DNA of 64,000 nucleotides from Siphonodentalium dalli (Eukaryota; Mollusca; Scaphopoda; Gadilida; Siphonodentaliidae). Position 1 is the stretch's first letter. Each line of letters begins with the position of its first letter. Positions 1 to 13,739 of the stretch are shown in pieces. The DNA lies in contig CP136069.1 in assembly GCA_032622095.1 (NCBI GenBank), forward strand, positions 189,089,122 to 189,153,121, in the 5' to 3' direction. The notes beneath the pieces were generated by a model. It was not told where the DNA came from. It made no database searches and saw nothing but the letters and a program-made list of their open reading frames with translations. The position numbers were made by a program, and so were the translations under genes.

Positions 1-1587
1 GAAATCTGTTATATATAAATATTGAAATTTAAATAACACTAGGATCCGAGTGTGGTCGTTGGCATTGTTTAATCCAGCGTAAACAGATGTCTTAGTTACT
101 TTTTTATTTAGGAAACCGAACTAAAACATGTATAAATATCGTTCGTCAACCGGACATGTTCCCCATGTACATTTCAACGCCATTTTAGCTTTTAACACTT
201 ATTTTGCTCTCGTGTTCGTAACTTCCCTATGGCTTACAATGGTAGTTAGGGAACCGCTTGTGGTGCGATTCATATCACTAGGCAGGCACATGTCGCTTCC
301 GGGTTTAAGCTATCGGCTCATTGGCTATAATTGAAATTGGGGCGGTACCTACGGATAGGTCCATTGGCTATAACGTGTAAACCACATAATCTGTTGACCA
401 GGAGCATGTCTCAAAAATTGCCCCAAACCATGGTACAACTATTTTAATGATGGAATGCCAACAAGATCTCTCTATAAATGGGGCGCGGGCGTAATATTAC
501 CCCTACAAAATATATAATAAATATGTACATCGTCATATCAAGTGTGTTTTACGGTCATACAATGAAATAAGTGTAGAGAGTGGGGTAAAGGAAGATTCTA
601 AAACGCCTGTCAGAACCTGTGCCCAGATTAAAATTAATAAGGTAAAAAACTGTATGTTTACTAATTTTGGAAAAATTGATAACGTTGTGATTAAATTTCG
701 ATAATAATATAGGACACACGCATGAGAGAACTAGACTTGAAGTAGCAAAAGCCTAATATCTTCGCAAATTCACCTTTAAAATATTTCATATATATTTCAA
801 TTTTGATTTTATTTGTGGAAAAGTTCCTATTATTTTTTGAAATTGGACACCAATCATCCATGGCTACCAAACGGATGACTGAAACTCACGTTTTACATGT
901 ATATTTTTTCTCATTATTGTAAAACAGGATACAATTGACGATATATACAACATTGCTGGCGGATCGTGTTTGGTAATCGTATAAGATGTCGTCCGAAATG
1001 GCCACCGAATAGTAGATTCCCCATTTTCTATTACAAATGTGATTGCATTCGTTGTAAGGAGATATGTTAGTTATATGCATTCACCGGTGTTCGTAAACAA
1101 ACTGAAACCCCCTATTTATGTCCTTAATGATCAATCACTCTCAAAGTGCTCATTGAAGTCAACATTTATTCTACTCCAGTTCTTGCAGCCACCCTCACAT
1201 TTACAAACATCGGTGCAAAACAAGAACATTTATTAGATTCACAAGAATCGATCAAGTTGCAGCCAGAGCTCAGCTCCATGTCTTCATTTGGCAGCGGGAG
1301 AGAGTGCCATCTGCAATACTCCATCACGAAGCGACCATCCATGACCGATATGGCATGTTATATCAGGGTGGGGTGTTAATGTACTACACCAAGTCATCGC
1401 TTGATAGTTTGCACACATAACGTGATGTTTGTTTGTAGGAATCTGCGGTTGGTGGAAGCATTTGTGTTGGCGTTTTCTTCTACAGAACAAAATAACGTGT
1501 ATCGCAATTCATCAACCTGCCTGCACTGCGGTTTACCATTTAGGGCACACAAAATTCTGGCACGATGTGGTGAGTTCATCGTCGACT
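1..1587. other. Unassigned AT-rich DNA, no gene seen
   Basis: Both strands carry only short open frames of under about 120 codons without recognisable motifs. I see no RNA gene, tandem array or long inverted repeat here. The stretch ends at the TTAA that flanks the MITE beginning at 1592. Confidence 0.5.
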
Positions 1588-1617
1588 TTAACCCTTTACC
1601 CAACAGAAGGGCCCTGT

Positions 1618-1686
1618 GCCAATGCATTCTCTTATATATGCGAGTCGACCATAGGTCGCCTCGCATACATAAGAGAATGCATTGGC
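1618..1686. repeat. 69-bp near-perfect palindrome (hairpin 1 of MITE)
   Basis: The arm GCCAATGCATTCTCTTATAT is followed by its inverted complement around a centre near GTCGACCATAGGTCG. Further copies occur at 1766-1834, 13641-13709 and 41049-41117. The arm carries one or two mismatches relative to the other copies. Confidence 0.85.
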
Positions 1687-1765
1687 TTAACACATTAAAA
1701 ATTATAAAATTGTTAAAGAATGTAAGAAAAAATGGTAAAAAGTGTTAAAAAAAGATTTTGTTTAG

Positions 1766-1834
1766 GCCAATGCATTCTCTTATATATGCGAGGCGACCTA
1801 TGGTCGACTCGCATATATAAGAGAATGCATTAGC
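1766..1834. repeat. 69-bp near-perfect palindrome (hairpin 2 of MITE)
   Basis: This is a second copy of the hairpin inside the same MITE, in the orientation also found at 41049-41117. The centre reads GCGACCTATGGTCG. The duplication of the hairpin within one element looks like an internal tandem duplication. Confidence 0.85.
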
Positions 1835-1987
1835 ACAGGGCATAACTGTAACTATCACAATGTGGTCAAGGAGCCGGTTCCAATGATATCCATATTTGTA
1901 TGGTTCTATTGAGACAGACCGAAGATATTTTAGGCTGTTGAAGCTTTATTTGGCCGGTTTTGGCCGTTTTGTTGGGTAAAGGGTTAA

Positions 1988-4900
1988 TGGCTTGTTCAAG
2001 TTGTTGCATAGTACGTGCGACACATCTCACTACTTTTCACTATCATGTCAAACGGTTGCCTCTTCCCACAACCAGAGAATGCGCTTGTCGTATCGCAGGC
2101 TGTAAACGCATGTATTCCAGACAGCGCTTCGCATATCTCTGGGGATGTCCTCAACAGGGTCGACACCTACCATCTTGGTAGTCTTTGTTGTCTTCGCCAG
2201 TGTTCTACCCGTTGTTGCTATCGACAAAGGGACTGAACCAAGTTTACGCCTTAAAACATCGCGTCACAGGAAGACGGACTGTATTGACAATGCCACCCCT
2301 GTACACGTAATTGTGTATACATATATGTACCACTGATGTATTGTACAAATGTGCAAATAAACATTCAAACCAAAAAAAAGAAAAGAAAAAAGATCAAGGC
2401 AACGCGATTGTGCTATCACAAGTGGTACGGTCATATTAGACTTAGACCTCACGAGAACACACTTTCACGTGACGTGATTTGTGAATGTTTTCAATTTCAA
2501 CTTTTTGATTCGGTCGTGTAAGTCATTGCACTGATTTATCTCCGTGACAAATATTGTCATTTCTTGTTCACCTAAAGCATATGCTTCGAGAATATCTGCT
2601 TTCAACTCGTCCCTAGGCAATACTAGATATGTCACCCATGAACTGAAATGGCTTTATTCGGTTACAAAACGTGTTCATCAAACGCAGGACGTCATGCTCA
2701 TCGCAATTTTTCCTGGATACCATATATTGCTTATGCTTCTAAAGTGAGTCATCTGATCCATCCATGTCGCGACAGTTCTGTGTAACCGAAGCGCGTTCGA
2801 GCGTGCTCACTAGACAACGCTGAACAGATCCTATATGTAATCTGAAACCGAGTATATAACCTTTTGCCTTTGTATCGCGATTCAGTGTCTGCTCTACTGT
2901 CTGGTCGACAGGAACTTGCCCGAATCAAATCCAGTCAGTACGTTTGGCCACAGATTCTCCACTGTTAAACTACTCGTGTGCGTCAGGGTGTGTATTCCGA
3001 GCAGCATCATATGTGATATGTAATAAACGGGGAATCATCTCAAAGAGGCATGCCAAATGCATATTCCAGAAACCTTCGCGTGAATCTGACATATCGACAT
3101 CAAATCGATATAACTGTTCTAAAACTGGGCCATTGGACTACTTATGTCGTTGCAACAGTATAAAACCCTCGTATCGGCTGATTTCGACAGACGAACGCGT
3201 TTTGTACATGTATATTTGAATGTAACTTCTTGACTCTGAGTAATGACACAAGCAAGGAGATTCTAGACCATATCTTGTGTTCATCTTTTATGCTGTTAAA
3301 TCGCACATTGAAGGAGGCCACGGCATGGTGTCATCAACATATGTGAGTAGATTGCGAATTATTTTAGCAGAATTGATGAGTTCAATCATTTGATTTTGGA
3401 CAGACGGCTGAACTACACAATTTTCTGACACGTCATCTGCATGCACAATGTGATGCATTCACGAGAACAGCAGATTAACCCATGTGGCCACTTGAGGAAC
3501 TATTGGCGAATAAGACATCGGCCTCCTTGCGCCTCGACGGTGACCAAACTACACACGTTCTCCGACGGAACACGAGACGCTTCTTAATTTTTTAAGCATG
3601 GTAATCTAGTTCATTTATACCTTTCATTTTCCGCAAGTCTATGTATCTGTCACGAATTTCGTACATCCGTAAGACAACTAGTTATACGAACATGTTTGTT
3701 TGTAGCTCAGAGCCCAGCGATTGGACAGCAGCTTCACACTGTACTTCGGAGTACACTCAGTCGAAGTTCGATCTTGTGGACAACTAATAAATTGAAGTGT
3801 TCTTATATTTATAAATAGCACGATATGTGATATTTCACCTCGAGTGCTACCATACCTGCGTCTGTTATAATCTTAAGCAGACGTTCGACGCGCCGAATGG
3901 TTGCAGCGTTCACAAGGGTTCGACTCGACTGAACAGTTTTTCAGGTGTTTGTCTGTTTGATTTCTAATATTCAGCGTATCTCCAAAGACATATCTTCTCT
4001 TCTGAAAATATCAGAAACGTAATATTGTTGTTGTTGTTGTTGTTGGGGCCTTTGGTTTTACATTTATGGGGTACATTGTTAATGCAGTTAATGTCCACTC
4101 AGAACAATATAAACAGAGCAGGGCCACGTAGACTCGCAATTCAATAGAAACTCCACCGGTCATTACAAAATAATTTTAAAGAAACCCAGCACATAGAACT
4201 GACACAGTCTCAAATATAGATATATACATGTGAACGACTGTACATTCGGCACCATATAGTATGCACGTATGTAAACTGGGCTCAATTTGAAGCCAGCTGC
4301 AATAAACACGGACCATCCCTCGTTTTGCTTCCTCTGACAAAACTCATGCATGCCCTTCGTGTCGATTTGTAATATTGATATGAGTGTGTCTCTGTGAAAT
4401 TGGCACGAGGTTCGTAAATTGTGAAGTAAATAACTAATTTTGTACGTAACTTAACGGGACCATAATCTAGCGTATACAAAAGTTAATATTAGCTCAGTTT
4501 ATGTCACATCGGCTTCCTATAAATTTTAAAACGAACGTGACTTGTATTTCTATAAAGTTAGATTAATTAAGTTTACATGGGAAATGTACAGATCAATTGT
4601 ATAGTGAACACTTATAATCACATGAGTATGATTTATCACTTGATTTTAATTTGTGAATCAAACTGACCAATATTGACATCAGCTGGTGCAGACTATAAAC
4701 ATGATGCGATATTAAAATTACGGAAAGCCGTTTAGTTCGTCGTGTCGTGTCTTCTGTGGAAGTTTTTGAGACATGCAGGCTGTCATACAATAGCTTATGT
4801 GGTTCACGAGATATGGCCGTTTTTCCAGACACATTTTCTCAAAGTTCAATAAATTTTCCACAATTTCACAATATTTATCTCAATTCCCCCCTCAATAGTT

Positions 4901-5814
4901 TATATCTTGGTCCCGGGTTGTACCTCATGTTATTGCTGGTGTTTTCTAATTAATATAAATGATACTGTGTCCAGTTTATGACGCAGTAATATTTCTGTGC
5001 GATGACATCTATATTTTGGGAAACTTTGTGAAGAGGACAAGTTAAATCGGATGCGTCATATGATGACCTTTAATTTGATATATAGAAATCTTTGTTGGAG
5101 GGTGTTAGTGCAGCCAACTCGAAAATTAGAGGCTTTCTGGGAATTGCCGTCGCTATGACATCGACATTGCTGGGGAGACACGTGCAGTATAACCCGATAA
5201 AACTACATATCTGCGTGGAACTAACAACGATACCCGACTGAGATAGCAAACCACGAATTATGTATCATGTTATCGATGTTCCGATCCGGACCACTCGCAC
5301 GACGGGATTAATCATAGGCTGTGTTCGTTCCGTTTGTTTAATCGTTATTATTCCGTATTTTTGTTCGGGCTAGTGAGCTCTATTGATTGGATTGACCAGA
5401 GAATCTCTCCGATCCGAACATACCTCATATTATCGGGACACCACTATAATCTTGTTGTTGGACATAAACCGATAGTAGATTCTGGAAAAACCTGACATTT
5501 CCAATAAACACATCACAATTTAGCGCACGCGTAATCAATGTTCCACCCACGACTGCACGAAATAAATATTTGATTTGTCACTTACGAATGTGGCTCATTT
5601 GAACCCTCAAAACTTCGTCTATGTAATTTACAATGAAGGATACACGAAATATCTACTGAGTGTCCTGTGTAGATAAACCACTGAAACACATGCCAAAGTC
5701 AGAGCAATTGTTTTCATGTAATTTTCGCACAGAAATAAGATAAACGCTCTTTATCTTTAACATACAAGGAATAGATTAACAAATAACGCTCTTTATTGTT
5801 CATGCTGAAGAAAA
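1988..5814. other. Unassigned DNA, no gene seen
   Basis: About 3.8 kb without a supportable coding region. The open frames are all under about 95 codons and show no motif. A short (TTG)n microsatellite lies near 4023-4045. I found no paired repeats elsewhere in the window. Confidence 0.5.
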
Positions 5815-7600
5815 GATGGACTGAGACACCCGATACGCATAGCATATCAATATATACATAAGGTATCGGTGGTTCAAATACGTCATATATATAGGGTATG
5901 TGCATGGATCAGACGTACGTCGTGCTCAATACGCTACCTATATCATACCATATACGTATTGAGCGTCCTATTAGATTCTAAACTGCGCGGTCCGGACCGC
6001 CATCTTGGATCGTATGATCGTCGCTTCAAAAGTTTGGCGTCTTCTAATATCGTTGTATTGCAATGTTTCGCCACCGATTTGGTCTAGTTTGGAAATTTTT
6101 AATGGTATTTATTTGTAATAAGTCCCAATTACGCGTCTATCTCAGTTTCCCCCTCATATTCGACGGAGAATGCGCGATTAGACTGACGTACTCAGTTATA
6201 TATGTATTTCAGCTTTCAATGCTATATATAGCCAAGTGCCGAAAATCCAGGTGCCGACCAGGTGCCGAAACGTCCTGCACCTATATCAAACATGTGAGAG
6301 CTGGGGCAGCGCACTGATAAATATATATATTTTTAGGGTCATTCGACCAAAAAAACTGCGGCCCTCTTGGGTTTTACTATCCAGACATTTTAATGGTCAG
6401 TTACCGTATCATACGCTTCATCTACCAAACGTTAATAGTTAACCCATCTCGTAAACAATGACCATTTTTCGCGCGGACTATGGGCCAGGGCAATGAAAAC
6501 AGCGCCGCTTGGCTTTATGGAGTGCGCGAGAGGGGTCGTAGACCAAATGTACATTCAAAAATTGTCCTGATTGCAACGATGTGTAATAATTAGTATAGTA
6601 TTCGTATAGCGATAACTGACATTGTATAATAAGAGATAAGGATAAATAATACATGCTTATCACCTCCCCATCGCAGGAAACACAGGAATGTATTATTCGA
6701 ATGCCTTAATGCGATTGCCTTATTCGAATGTCTTATTCGCTGCCTTATTCGACCCATTAGATAAACAATTATCATGGTTCTCCGCTGGCCTCCTCCACAT
6801 ATTCATATTCCACATGTTTGTACTTTATATACCACATCACAAACTGAGCGATGAACGGTGAACGACCAACGAATTCTACTATTATTTATAAAAAAAATAA
6901 CAAACGTTTATATGCCAATGTTTAGAGTTAACAAGACAAAACCTAGATAAAATCAAATTATTATTACATGTCTAGTTATATTACTTTTCAACGGGGACGG
7001 CAGGTAGACAACCCTCTTGGTTATGCTGTCCCCGATAGCTCATTGGATGTTATAATATTACACTGCGTAGATAATTGTATATATTATATGAATGAGTTAT
7101 GAATAAATAATCATAGTCATAAACCCTTCTCGCAGGTGGGGGTCCGGGATTTTTTTTCTTCAAATATGGAAGCTTGAGAAGCATTGTGAGTGTTTCAGAG
7201 TAGCATTATGTGAATGTTATTTGGACCAAAATTGAAACAGTATGCATTGTTATTGACATCTTCAAGCAATTTGTACTGCGATTCCACCAAACACAGGTGG
7301 TTCAAATACGCCACATATATAGGGTATTTGAATGGACTAGACTTACGTAATACTCGAGTAAACGTTAAAATATAAATATTCGCTAATTACTTTGTATTCA
7401 TGAGTGCGTTGATGCAAGGGGATGGGTGGATAGCGATGCGTGTGGTGGGGTGTAGCTATAATCGGGACTCTTTAATTCAATCTCGACAATATATGATTTG
7501 ATTAATGCTACATATATAATAGTAATTTGTGTTTTTTAGTTTTCAGGTGCGGAACAGGATCACTTGTGCTTAGCTAGCATTCACCTTCTAAAAGGCATTG
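5815..7600 (+). repeat. Left arm of a ~15.8-kb inverted duplication
   Basis: Segments 5830-6455 and 7156-7600 reappear in reverse complement at about 19170-19893, 21090-21210 and 21528-21690. Matching landmarks include the cgatacgcat block at the outer edge, the gatggcggtccgga-like block near 5985-6010, the stretch ending at the gggccctcttgg-like block near 6358, and the block from the ggggatgggtgga-like sequence near 7420 to ctaaaaggcattgtt at 7588. The arm also holds an internal direct repeat: the tggttcaaatacg...tatatagggtat block occurs at 5873 and 7299. No coding sequence is evident. It may be the long inverted terminus of a large old element or a local inverted duplication. Confidence 0.7.
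6456..7155. repeat. ~700-bp insertion specific to the left arm
   Basis: The reverse complement of the right arm runs directly from the 'ccatctcgtaaa' block (left copy near 6443-6455) into the 'ttcaaatatggaag' block (left copy near 7160). Only the left arm carries the intervening DNA. It is an insertion here or a deletion in the right arm. I see no clear terminal repeats or coding motif in it. Confidence 0.5.
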
Positions 7601-9215
7601 TTGGATAATTTCACATACTGGATCAAGAACAAAAAGTATTTGGAATTGAGACTACCTGCAATATGTCAATCAAGCATATATATATTTCAATCAAGCATAT
7701 ATATATATATATATCTGCTATCTAACTGACAAGACCCAATACGACTAAAGAGGTCAACACTAAACTGGTGTGACCTTTTGATGGAAGCTGTCCAATTCTG
7801 AAATTTGTTTAAAAAAACATGGGTGCCTGGAGCCATCTTGGATTTCACAATTGAATTCACCGGCACAGCCTGCATGCAGCCCACATTTAGTGGAAAAATG
7901 TTTGAAATGAAATTAATTTCATTTCGTTTACATAATACAATCCATTTACTGAAACTGTTTTACTCCTTCTTTGCCATTCTATTGACTGCTCAGCATGAAC
8001 GTATTGACACACTTTCATTTCATGTACTTGTTTGTGATATTTATTTCACAGAGTTCTATTTTATTTTTGCATGAATTACACGCATCACATGCCTTGCATT
8101 CAACTTCTTAAGGAACGTGGGGTGGGGAGGCAAATTTGATTTTTTGAATTTATTCTTCCTAACATAAATTTGTCAAGATCAATTCTAGATTTTGAAGCAG
8201 AATCTTAGCTTATATAATACTAGGTGTTTTCGATTGTCCAATTAGATTAAAATAGACTGATTAATTGGTCATCAAAACATAACTTGATGGTTAAGGTATT
8301 AGAAAAAAATCAATATTATTCAAATAAAAACAAATAGGCTCAGGAGATGATGTAAAACATAGCAATTGTTTTATATTTGCCATTTATTGAACATTTACTT
8401 ACGATATTTTTCGTTGAAAAGTTCTTTTACCTCTATTCTGATTTGCCCCACACTCGTTTGTCCTACCACTTGATCGGCTTTGCGATCCTGTACTGGAAGT
8501 GTATTTATAATATGTTCACTTTGAACTTAGATATGCACGTGAGGGGTTTAGCTAGGCAGTATCACTTTGAACTTAGATATGCATGGGGGGGGGGGGGGAG
8601 GGGTTTAGCTAGGCAGTATCACTGCAATAAAATTGTCTCCAAATAAGGATATATTTTGAAACAAGTATTTATCAGTTCCCAATTCACAAGACAATTGTTT
8701 TTTTGTTTTTTTTAAATTGTTTTTATTGGAATAAACAGACATCAATGAAGAATGTAAATACAGACAGGGTACATGTTATTATAAATAAAATTACATTCTT
8801 CCAAGACAATTGTTTAATGATTTTATATACATGGAGAGGTCAGACTTCTCAACAGTATCAGTACCGGTACCAGAACCGTCGGTACTTGGACAGTTTTCAT
8901 GGTGCCGGTACTGAGTGTTGAGTACCGCGGTACTAGACGGTACTCAAATTAGTATTCTATATATGTTCGTATAAGCGACGATAACTTGATTTAGATGTTA
9001 TTTGCAGCGTTAATAAACCACATTTGAACCACAATTTGTTATTGCTAAGTAAATGGTGCTTGTATACATATTGTGACAATATTCGCATAGCAGCAAACCC
9101 GATTTGTAACGTTCCCCGACCAAAACGGAAGGCAATACGATTTATCGGTGGTCGCAAAGAGTACAGAATTTTGACCCGAAGTTGGATATTTAAGTTACAC
9201 ACATCGTCTGCGTAT
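7601..9215. other. Unassigned DNA between the left arm and the tandem duplication
   Basis: No gene is supportable. The stretch holds a short (TA)n tract near 7690-7714, a two-copy tandem repeat at 8517-8626, a G homopolymer near 8583-8597, and a GGTAC-rich patch near 8858-8945. Confidence 0.45.
8517..8626. repeat. Two-copy tandem repeat (~45-60 bp)
   Basis: The block beginning TCACTTTGAACTTAGATATG and ending GGTTTAGCTAGGCAGTA occurs twice in succession. The second copy is lengthened by a run of G's. Confidence 0.8.
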
Positions 9216-9300
9216 ACCAGTGGTGCCACGGTAGCCTCAACCAAAAAATGACTAATTAGCGACACTTCTATGAGTATAGAAACATAATGTGACCAATACA

Positions 9301-10315
9301 TAAACTAGAATGCACTCAGAGAGATGCCAACGTGCGCAAAAATGTAATAAAACATTATTTAAAAAATAATTTCACTGTATTTTACTTAATTCATTTAATT
9401 TAATTTAATGTTAGCAAAAAAAGACAATTACCATTTCTCATTTCATCACAGATAAAAGGCAAATTACTATATTAATCATTTAAGTAATTAAAACCAATTC
9501 CATGTTGCCGAAAGGATGAGACTTTAATATCAATTACATTTTTTTCAGCGGCATATTTTCATTTTCATTTTCCGATAGTCAAAGTTGACCAAAGGAGCAA
9601 TTATAAGAAATAATTAATACCATTTGTGTAAATATTGATAACAGCCAATATGCAACAATAAATATAAATAATTAATCAATAATTAACCAATAACGATCAT
9701 TTTATGTAATAATAAACTCTTCAAACGGTGTTTGTGTCAACAAATGCGTTTTGTTTTGTGTTACGTCATTCGTCGTATTTGACCCGGAACTCGGCTGAAG
9801 GTTAGGCTATTCAGCCTATTGCGTCGAATTACGAAATCGCGTTTTGAATGTCTCTCTTTTCCCACACGATAAAAAGAGGTCTTTGCACAAACCAAAAATG
9901 ATAAAACTTCCCAATTATAAGTAAAAATACCCAAATGAAGGAGTCTATGTAGGTCCCGAAGGAGTCTATAGACGCTTTGATGTAGAGTTCTGATGGAGAA
10001 AATGTAGGTCGACCTATTTTTGTCATAACTCTGACGTATTTTGACCTGGGAGAAAAAATCTAAATCGAGGCTCACTACGAGCATGCCAGTTTTAAATATA
10101 GAAACAGGGAATCCCGACAAATGGCGATATCGGCGACAAACAAATAATCGAAAACAACACATAAAATAAACATAGCAAAAACGCGGCACAGTAAAAATGT
10201 CAGAACGCCACGAGGTTTTACGTCGTTTTTGGTGACGTCATGGAGTGAAACGGAGTAGAGTGACACCAAGGTACGAATCTGTCTGATCGCCATACTGTTG
10301 CGCGAGCGCACGTAA
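9301..10315. repeat. ~1-kb insertion present only in duplication copy 1
   Basis: In copy 2 the 'gtgaccaaaacatg' block is followed directly by 'aaagacaattac', whereas copy 1 has about 1 kb between these blocks. The insert has a minus-strand open frame of 142 codons (9761-10189) with no recognisable motif, which I do not call as a gene. A TGACGTCA CRE-like octamer sits just inside, near 10232. Confidence 0.5.
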
Positions 10316-11146
10316 AGACAATTACAAATGACCAATCACTGACTAAGCAACAAGTCACGATGCACGTGGCCCAGACTGACGTCACGTACAGTAACTGGAG
10401 CTGAATCAATGTTCAAGGTGGGGGGGGGGGGGGGTATACCACCATTACTTCAAAGACACCAGACGATCAATATGCAACTCACATGCACACGGACTTTTCC
10501 TCGAAGCTCAATTGCAACCAGTGACGTGGAACCGTCCCGGTACCGATAGGTCTGGTACCGTTGCTACTTTGAGAAGCATGGGAGAGGTTATAACTTATTT
10601 CAACACTCTTCACATTATGCCATTTGCATTCATCCAAATTCTGGAATCGGATACAGTAGATCCAGAAAAGTGATAATGCCTTATCTTAGCAATAAACTAT
10701 TTAAATTTTCTAGATCATCTAACGGTGCATTTTTCACATGATCGATGATTAAAACACTTGAGCGGGCACCAACTACATTATCTCAAATTTAATGAAAAAT
10801 ATAATAAGCAAAACATGCATGTTCAGTGCTTCCACGTAGGTATGTTTAAGATACCTCTTACCGTAAACTCTTTCAGAGTAATTAAGTCAAGCTTTCATAT
10901 TATTTTAATATTTTGATATAATCTTGCTATTGAACATATATGCAAGACTTGTATTAAAGACATTCAGAGTTCAAGGTAATTTTTTTATTAAAATCTAACA
11001 ATTTTGCTTCTCATTCTAGATAGTGTTCAAATTAACTTCAATTGGGGGTCTTAATGTGTCCTCAAATTCATGACTTACCAGCTACATGTGTCAGTATATC
11101 GCTCTGGATATCATGTCGCTGCCTGAAGAACTGGGCCATTTTTTTC

Positions 11147-11283
11147 CGATCCCATTACCGTTGTATGGCCCGATCCCATTATCTTTGTATGGCCCGGTCC
11201 CATTACCTTTGTATGGCCCGATCCCATTACATTTGTATGGCCCGATCCCATTACCTTTTATGGCCCGATCGCATTACCTTTGT
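11147..11283 (+). repeat. 24-bp minisatellite, ~6 copies
   Basis: The unit is approximately CGATCCCATTACCTTTGTAT followed by GGCC. The duplicated partner segment near 14429 has a single copy, so the array expanded after, or collapsed since, the segmental duplication. Because the period is a multiple of three the array is open in several frames and gives spurious repetitive peptides. Confidence 0.85.
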
Positions 11284-13564
11284 AGAAAAGTTATCTTCTT
11301 TTACAAAGATGATCGAAAATTCTCCGCCAGCTTCTGATAGCTGTTCACCCTGAACATTAATATACATTGTTTTATTTTTGTAGTGCATCCCAAATTATGG
11401 CTTTACTTCAATTGTGTTAAGCGCTACTGTAAAAGTGCTTTGGCGTGGTTGGAAATCTGAGGAAATCTGTATAAAATATTCATTGAGGCATACAAAAGTA
11501 TATCTCACATTTATTGACCTAGTATTGCAATACCTGTAATTTTGCAGGAATATGTGATAATTGCAATGTATAATTTCAGACACCAAACAAATTTCCCCAA
11601 GAACACATTCATGCCTTCAAATGAACATTGTTCTTCAATGAATGTTTTCACATGTATTTTTATATAGGGACAATTGCTAGAAGACTGTTCTCTCCAATAA
11701 AGTACACGTGAGCTTCAATAGATGATTCCATTTTCGTTGGAAGGTCAGATAGATCGTGAATCCAGAATTCTTATAGTAACATGCTGGGATTAGAAGTTAT
11801 ATATCTGTATGATCAGGTGACGTCATGCAAGAAACATTGCTGACATGTAAAACTCTCTTGTTGACTATATTTCTCATATTTTATCAAGTATTCTGGGAAT
11901 CTGCAGACATGATTTCCTGAACATAATATATGAGAGAACGAATCTATCATATCTGATCCTTTACTATCCGTGTCTCCATGGCCCCACTTATGGAAGAAAT
12001 ATATATTAAACTATGCTCCTATGGGGGTTCAAGGGGTCAAACAGTCTTTGCAAACATATCACATTGTAACTCAGGTGTTGATCATCAGATTTGGTTGCTT
12101 TTTCCTTTAATGCAGACAGTTCATTTGGGCTTAACTTTACACATATGCTCCTAGCCTCATCCTCTTTTCCTCTGTTGGCAGATAATGTAGGCTAAAAGTG
12201 ACAATTAACTGATCAGAGACATATCCAGGCTAGTTGATATAAGGCATTTAAGTTCACAATGGGAGTTTTAAGTTTAACAGGTTGAATTATAATGTAAAGT
12301 ATGTTTGGCTTTATCTAGCTTTCAACTGTGTAAACTTCAAATAGTTTGATTTAGGTTTGTTATCATTCTCCTCTCACATGGAGTTTAGAAAACATCCTAT
12401 TGTATGAATCCGGCCAATAACTGTCAGTCTTATTTCAAGCAGGATAAGCAGAATCCATTGAACCATGAGATATCTGACGATAACTTATAATTTAAGCTTT
12501 TCCCATCCCATACATTAATCAAAATTTCCAAAGTTACTCTTGAACAACTTGGGTCAAATTGACCTCAGTAAAATTCAAAATACTGACTAAGAGTCCTAGA
12601 TTCGCTTTCAATGCATTGGATTTTCCAAAAACTTTTCAGGGGGAGAACCCCTGGACCCCCCCCCCCCAACAATCACAAGGGGACACCCCTCCCAAACCTT
12701 TCCAGGTCTTCAGTATATAATTGCACAAAAAACAAGTGTCCCCTGGATCATTCATTGGTGATACAAAGTAAATTTCTCTTAAACAATATAACACAATTAA
12801 TTTGTTAGAAAATAGATACATGTAGCTTGAAAGTTTGAAGATTAAAATAAATTTTTCAGTTTGCAATGTGGACATCCTATACTCCAAATAAAAAAAATTC
12901 AGTTGAACATTTTTGAGTTTGTGTTCATAAGACTTGGAAGTTTGAATCTTTGGTACTTTATAACTTTGAAATATATAACAACCCTCCCTGGTATATATAG
13001 TCGGGAATGGGTACAATGGGTCTCTGTTCTAGTTTTATAAATTCCGCAATGAGTGTACCACTTATTTTATTACAGCTCAATGCCAATGATTTTGGAAAAC
13101 TCAGATAATTTGCTTTATAAACTGGTTTCGCCAAAAACCAGCGGGTGCCACGGTGGCTTCAACCCAAAAATGACTAATTAGCGACACTTCTATGAGTATA
13201 GAAACATAATGTGACCAAAACATGAAAGACAATTACAAATGACCAATCACTGACTGAGCAACAAGTCGCGATGCACGTGGCCCCGACTGACGTCACGTAC
13301 GGTAACTGGAGCTGAATCAATGTTCAGGGGGAGTATACCAAGTATATTTCTATACGTCAAAGACATCAGATGATCAATATGAAACTGACATGCACACGGA
13401 CTGTTCCTCGAAGCTCAATTGCAACGAGTGAAATCATTTAAAAAAAAAAATGTTTCTGACAATTTTTAGGACATAAAATAAAAAACATCCATTACCCTGC
13501 AGGGAGCCCCACACATATATAGAAGCACATAGAAGAGTGTCGTCTGCTCATGTTTGTCTGGGGC

Positions 13565-13739
13565 TCTGTATAGGTGAAATTATAAAATTGTTAAAGAATA
13601 CAAGAACAAATTATTAAAATTGTAAAACATTGTTAGGCCAACCAATGCATTCTCTTATATATGCGAGGCGACATATGGTCGACTCGCATATATAAGAGAA
13701 TGCATTGGCACAGGGCCGTTCTGTTGGGTAAAAGATTAA
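13565..13739. mobile_element. Short relative of the TTAA/hairpin MITE
   Basis: It contains the same A/T spacer (ATTATAAAATTGTTAAAGAA) and a 69-bp palindrome (13641-13709). It ends TTGGGTAAAAGA-TTAA at 13736-13739. Compared with the copy at 1588-1987 it lacks the ~150-bp segment between the hairpin and the right terminus. The left boundary is uncertain. Confidence 0.6.

Larger units (their letters stand above)
1588..1987. mobile_element. TTAA-flanked piggyBac-like MITE with two internal hairpins
   Basis: TTAA at 1588-1591 and 1984-1987 brackets a 392-bp element whose ends are inverted: CCCTTTACCCAACA at the left and TGTTGGGTAAAGGG (one mismatch) at the right. TTAA target duplication with CCC...GGG termini is the known signature of the piggyBac superfamily. 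There is no transposase, so the element is non-autonomous. It contains two near-perfect 69-bp palindromes at 1618-1686 and 1766-1834, separated by an A/T-rich spacer. The right half (1764-1987) is almost identical to 41047-41270, and a shorter relative lies at 13565-13739. That indicates a family active recently in this genome. Confidence 0.75.
9216..13135 (+). repeat. Copy 1 of a tandem segmental duplication
   Basis: The segments at 9220-9300, 10316-10520 and 10565-13130 match 13141-13226, 13227-13435 and 13745-16400 in the same order and strand. The match includes the gagaggttataacttatttc block (10584 and 13771) and the tgacgtcatgcaagaaacat block (11818 and 14541). Copy 1 has a private ~1-kb insertion (9301-10315) and an expanded 24-bp minisatellite (11147-11283). 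No conserved open frame spans both copies, so the unit looks non-coding. Confidence 0.8.

Noticed and set aside
9761-10189. 142-codon minus-strand frame
   Set aside because: No motif or partner; it lies in an insertion absent from the duplicate copy; overlapping frames of similar length exist.
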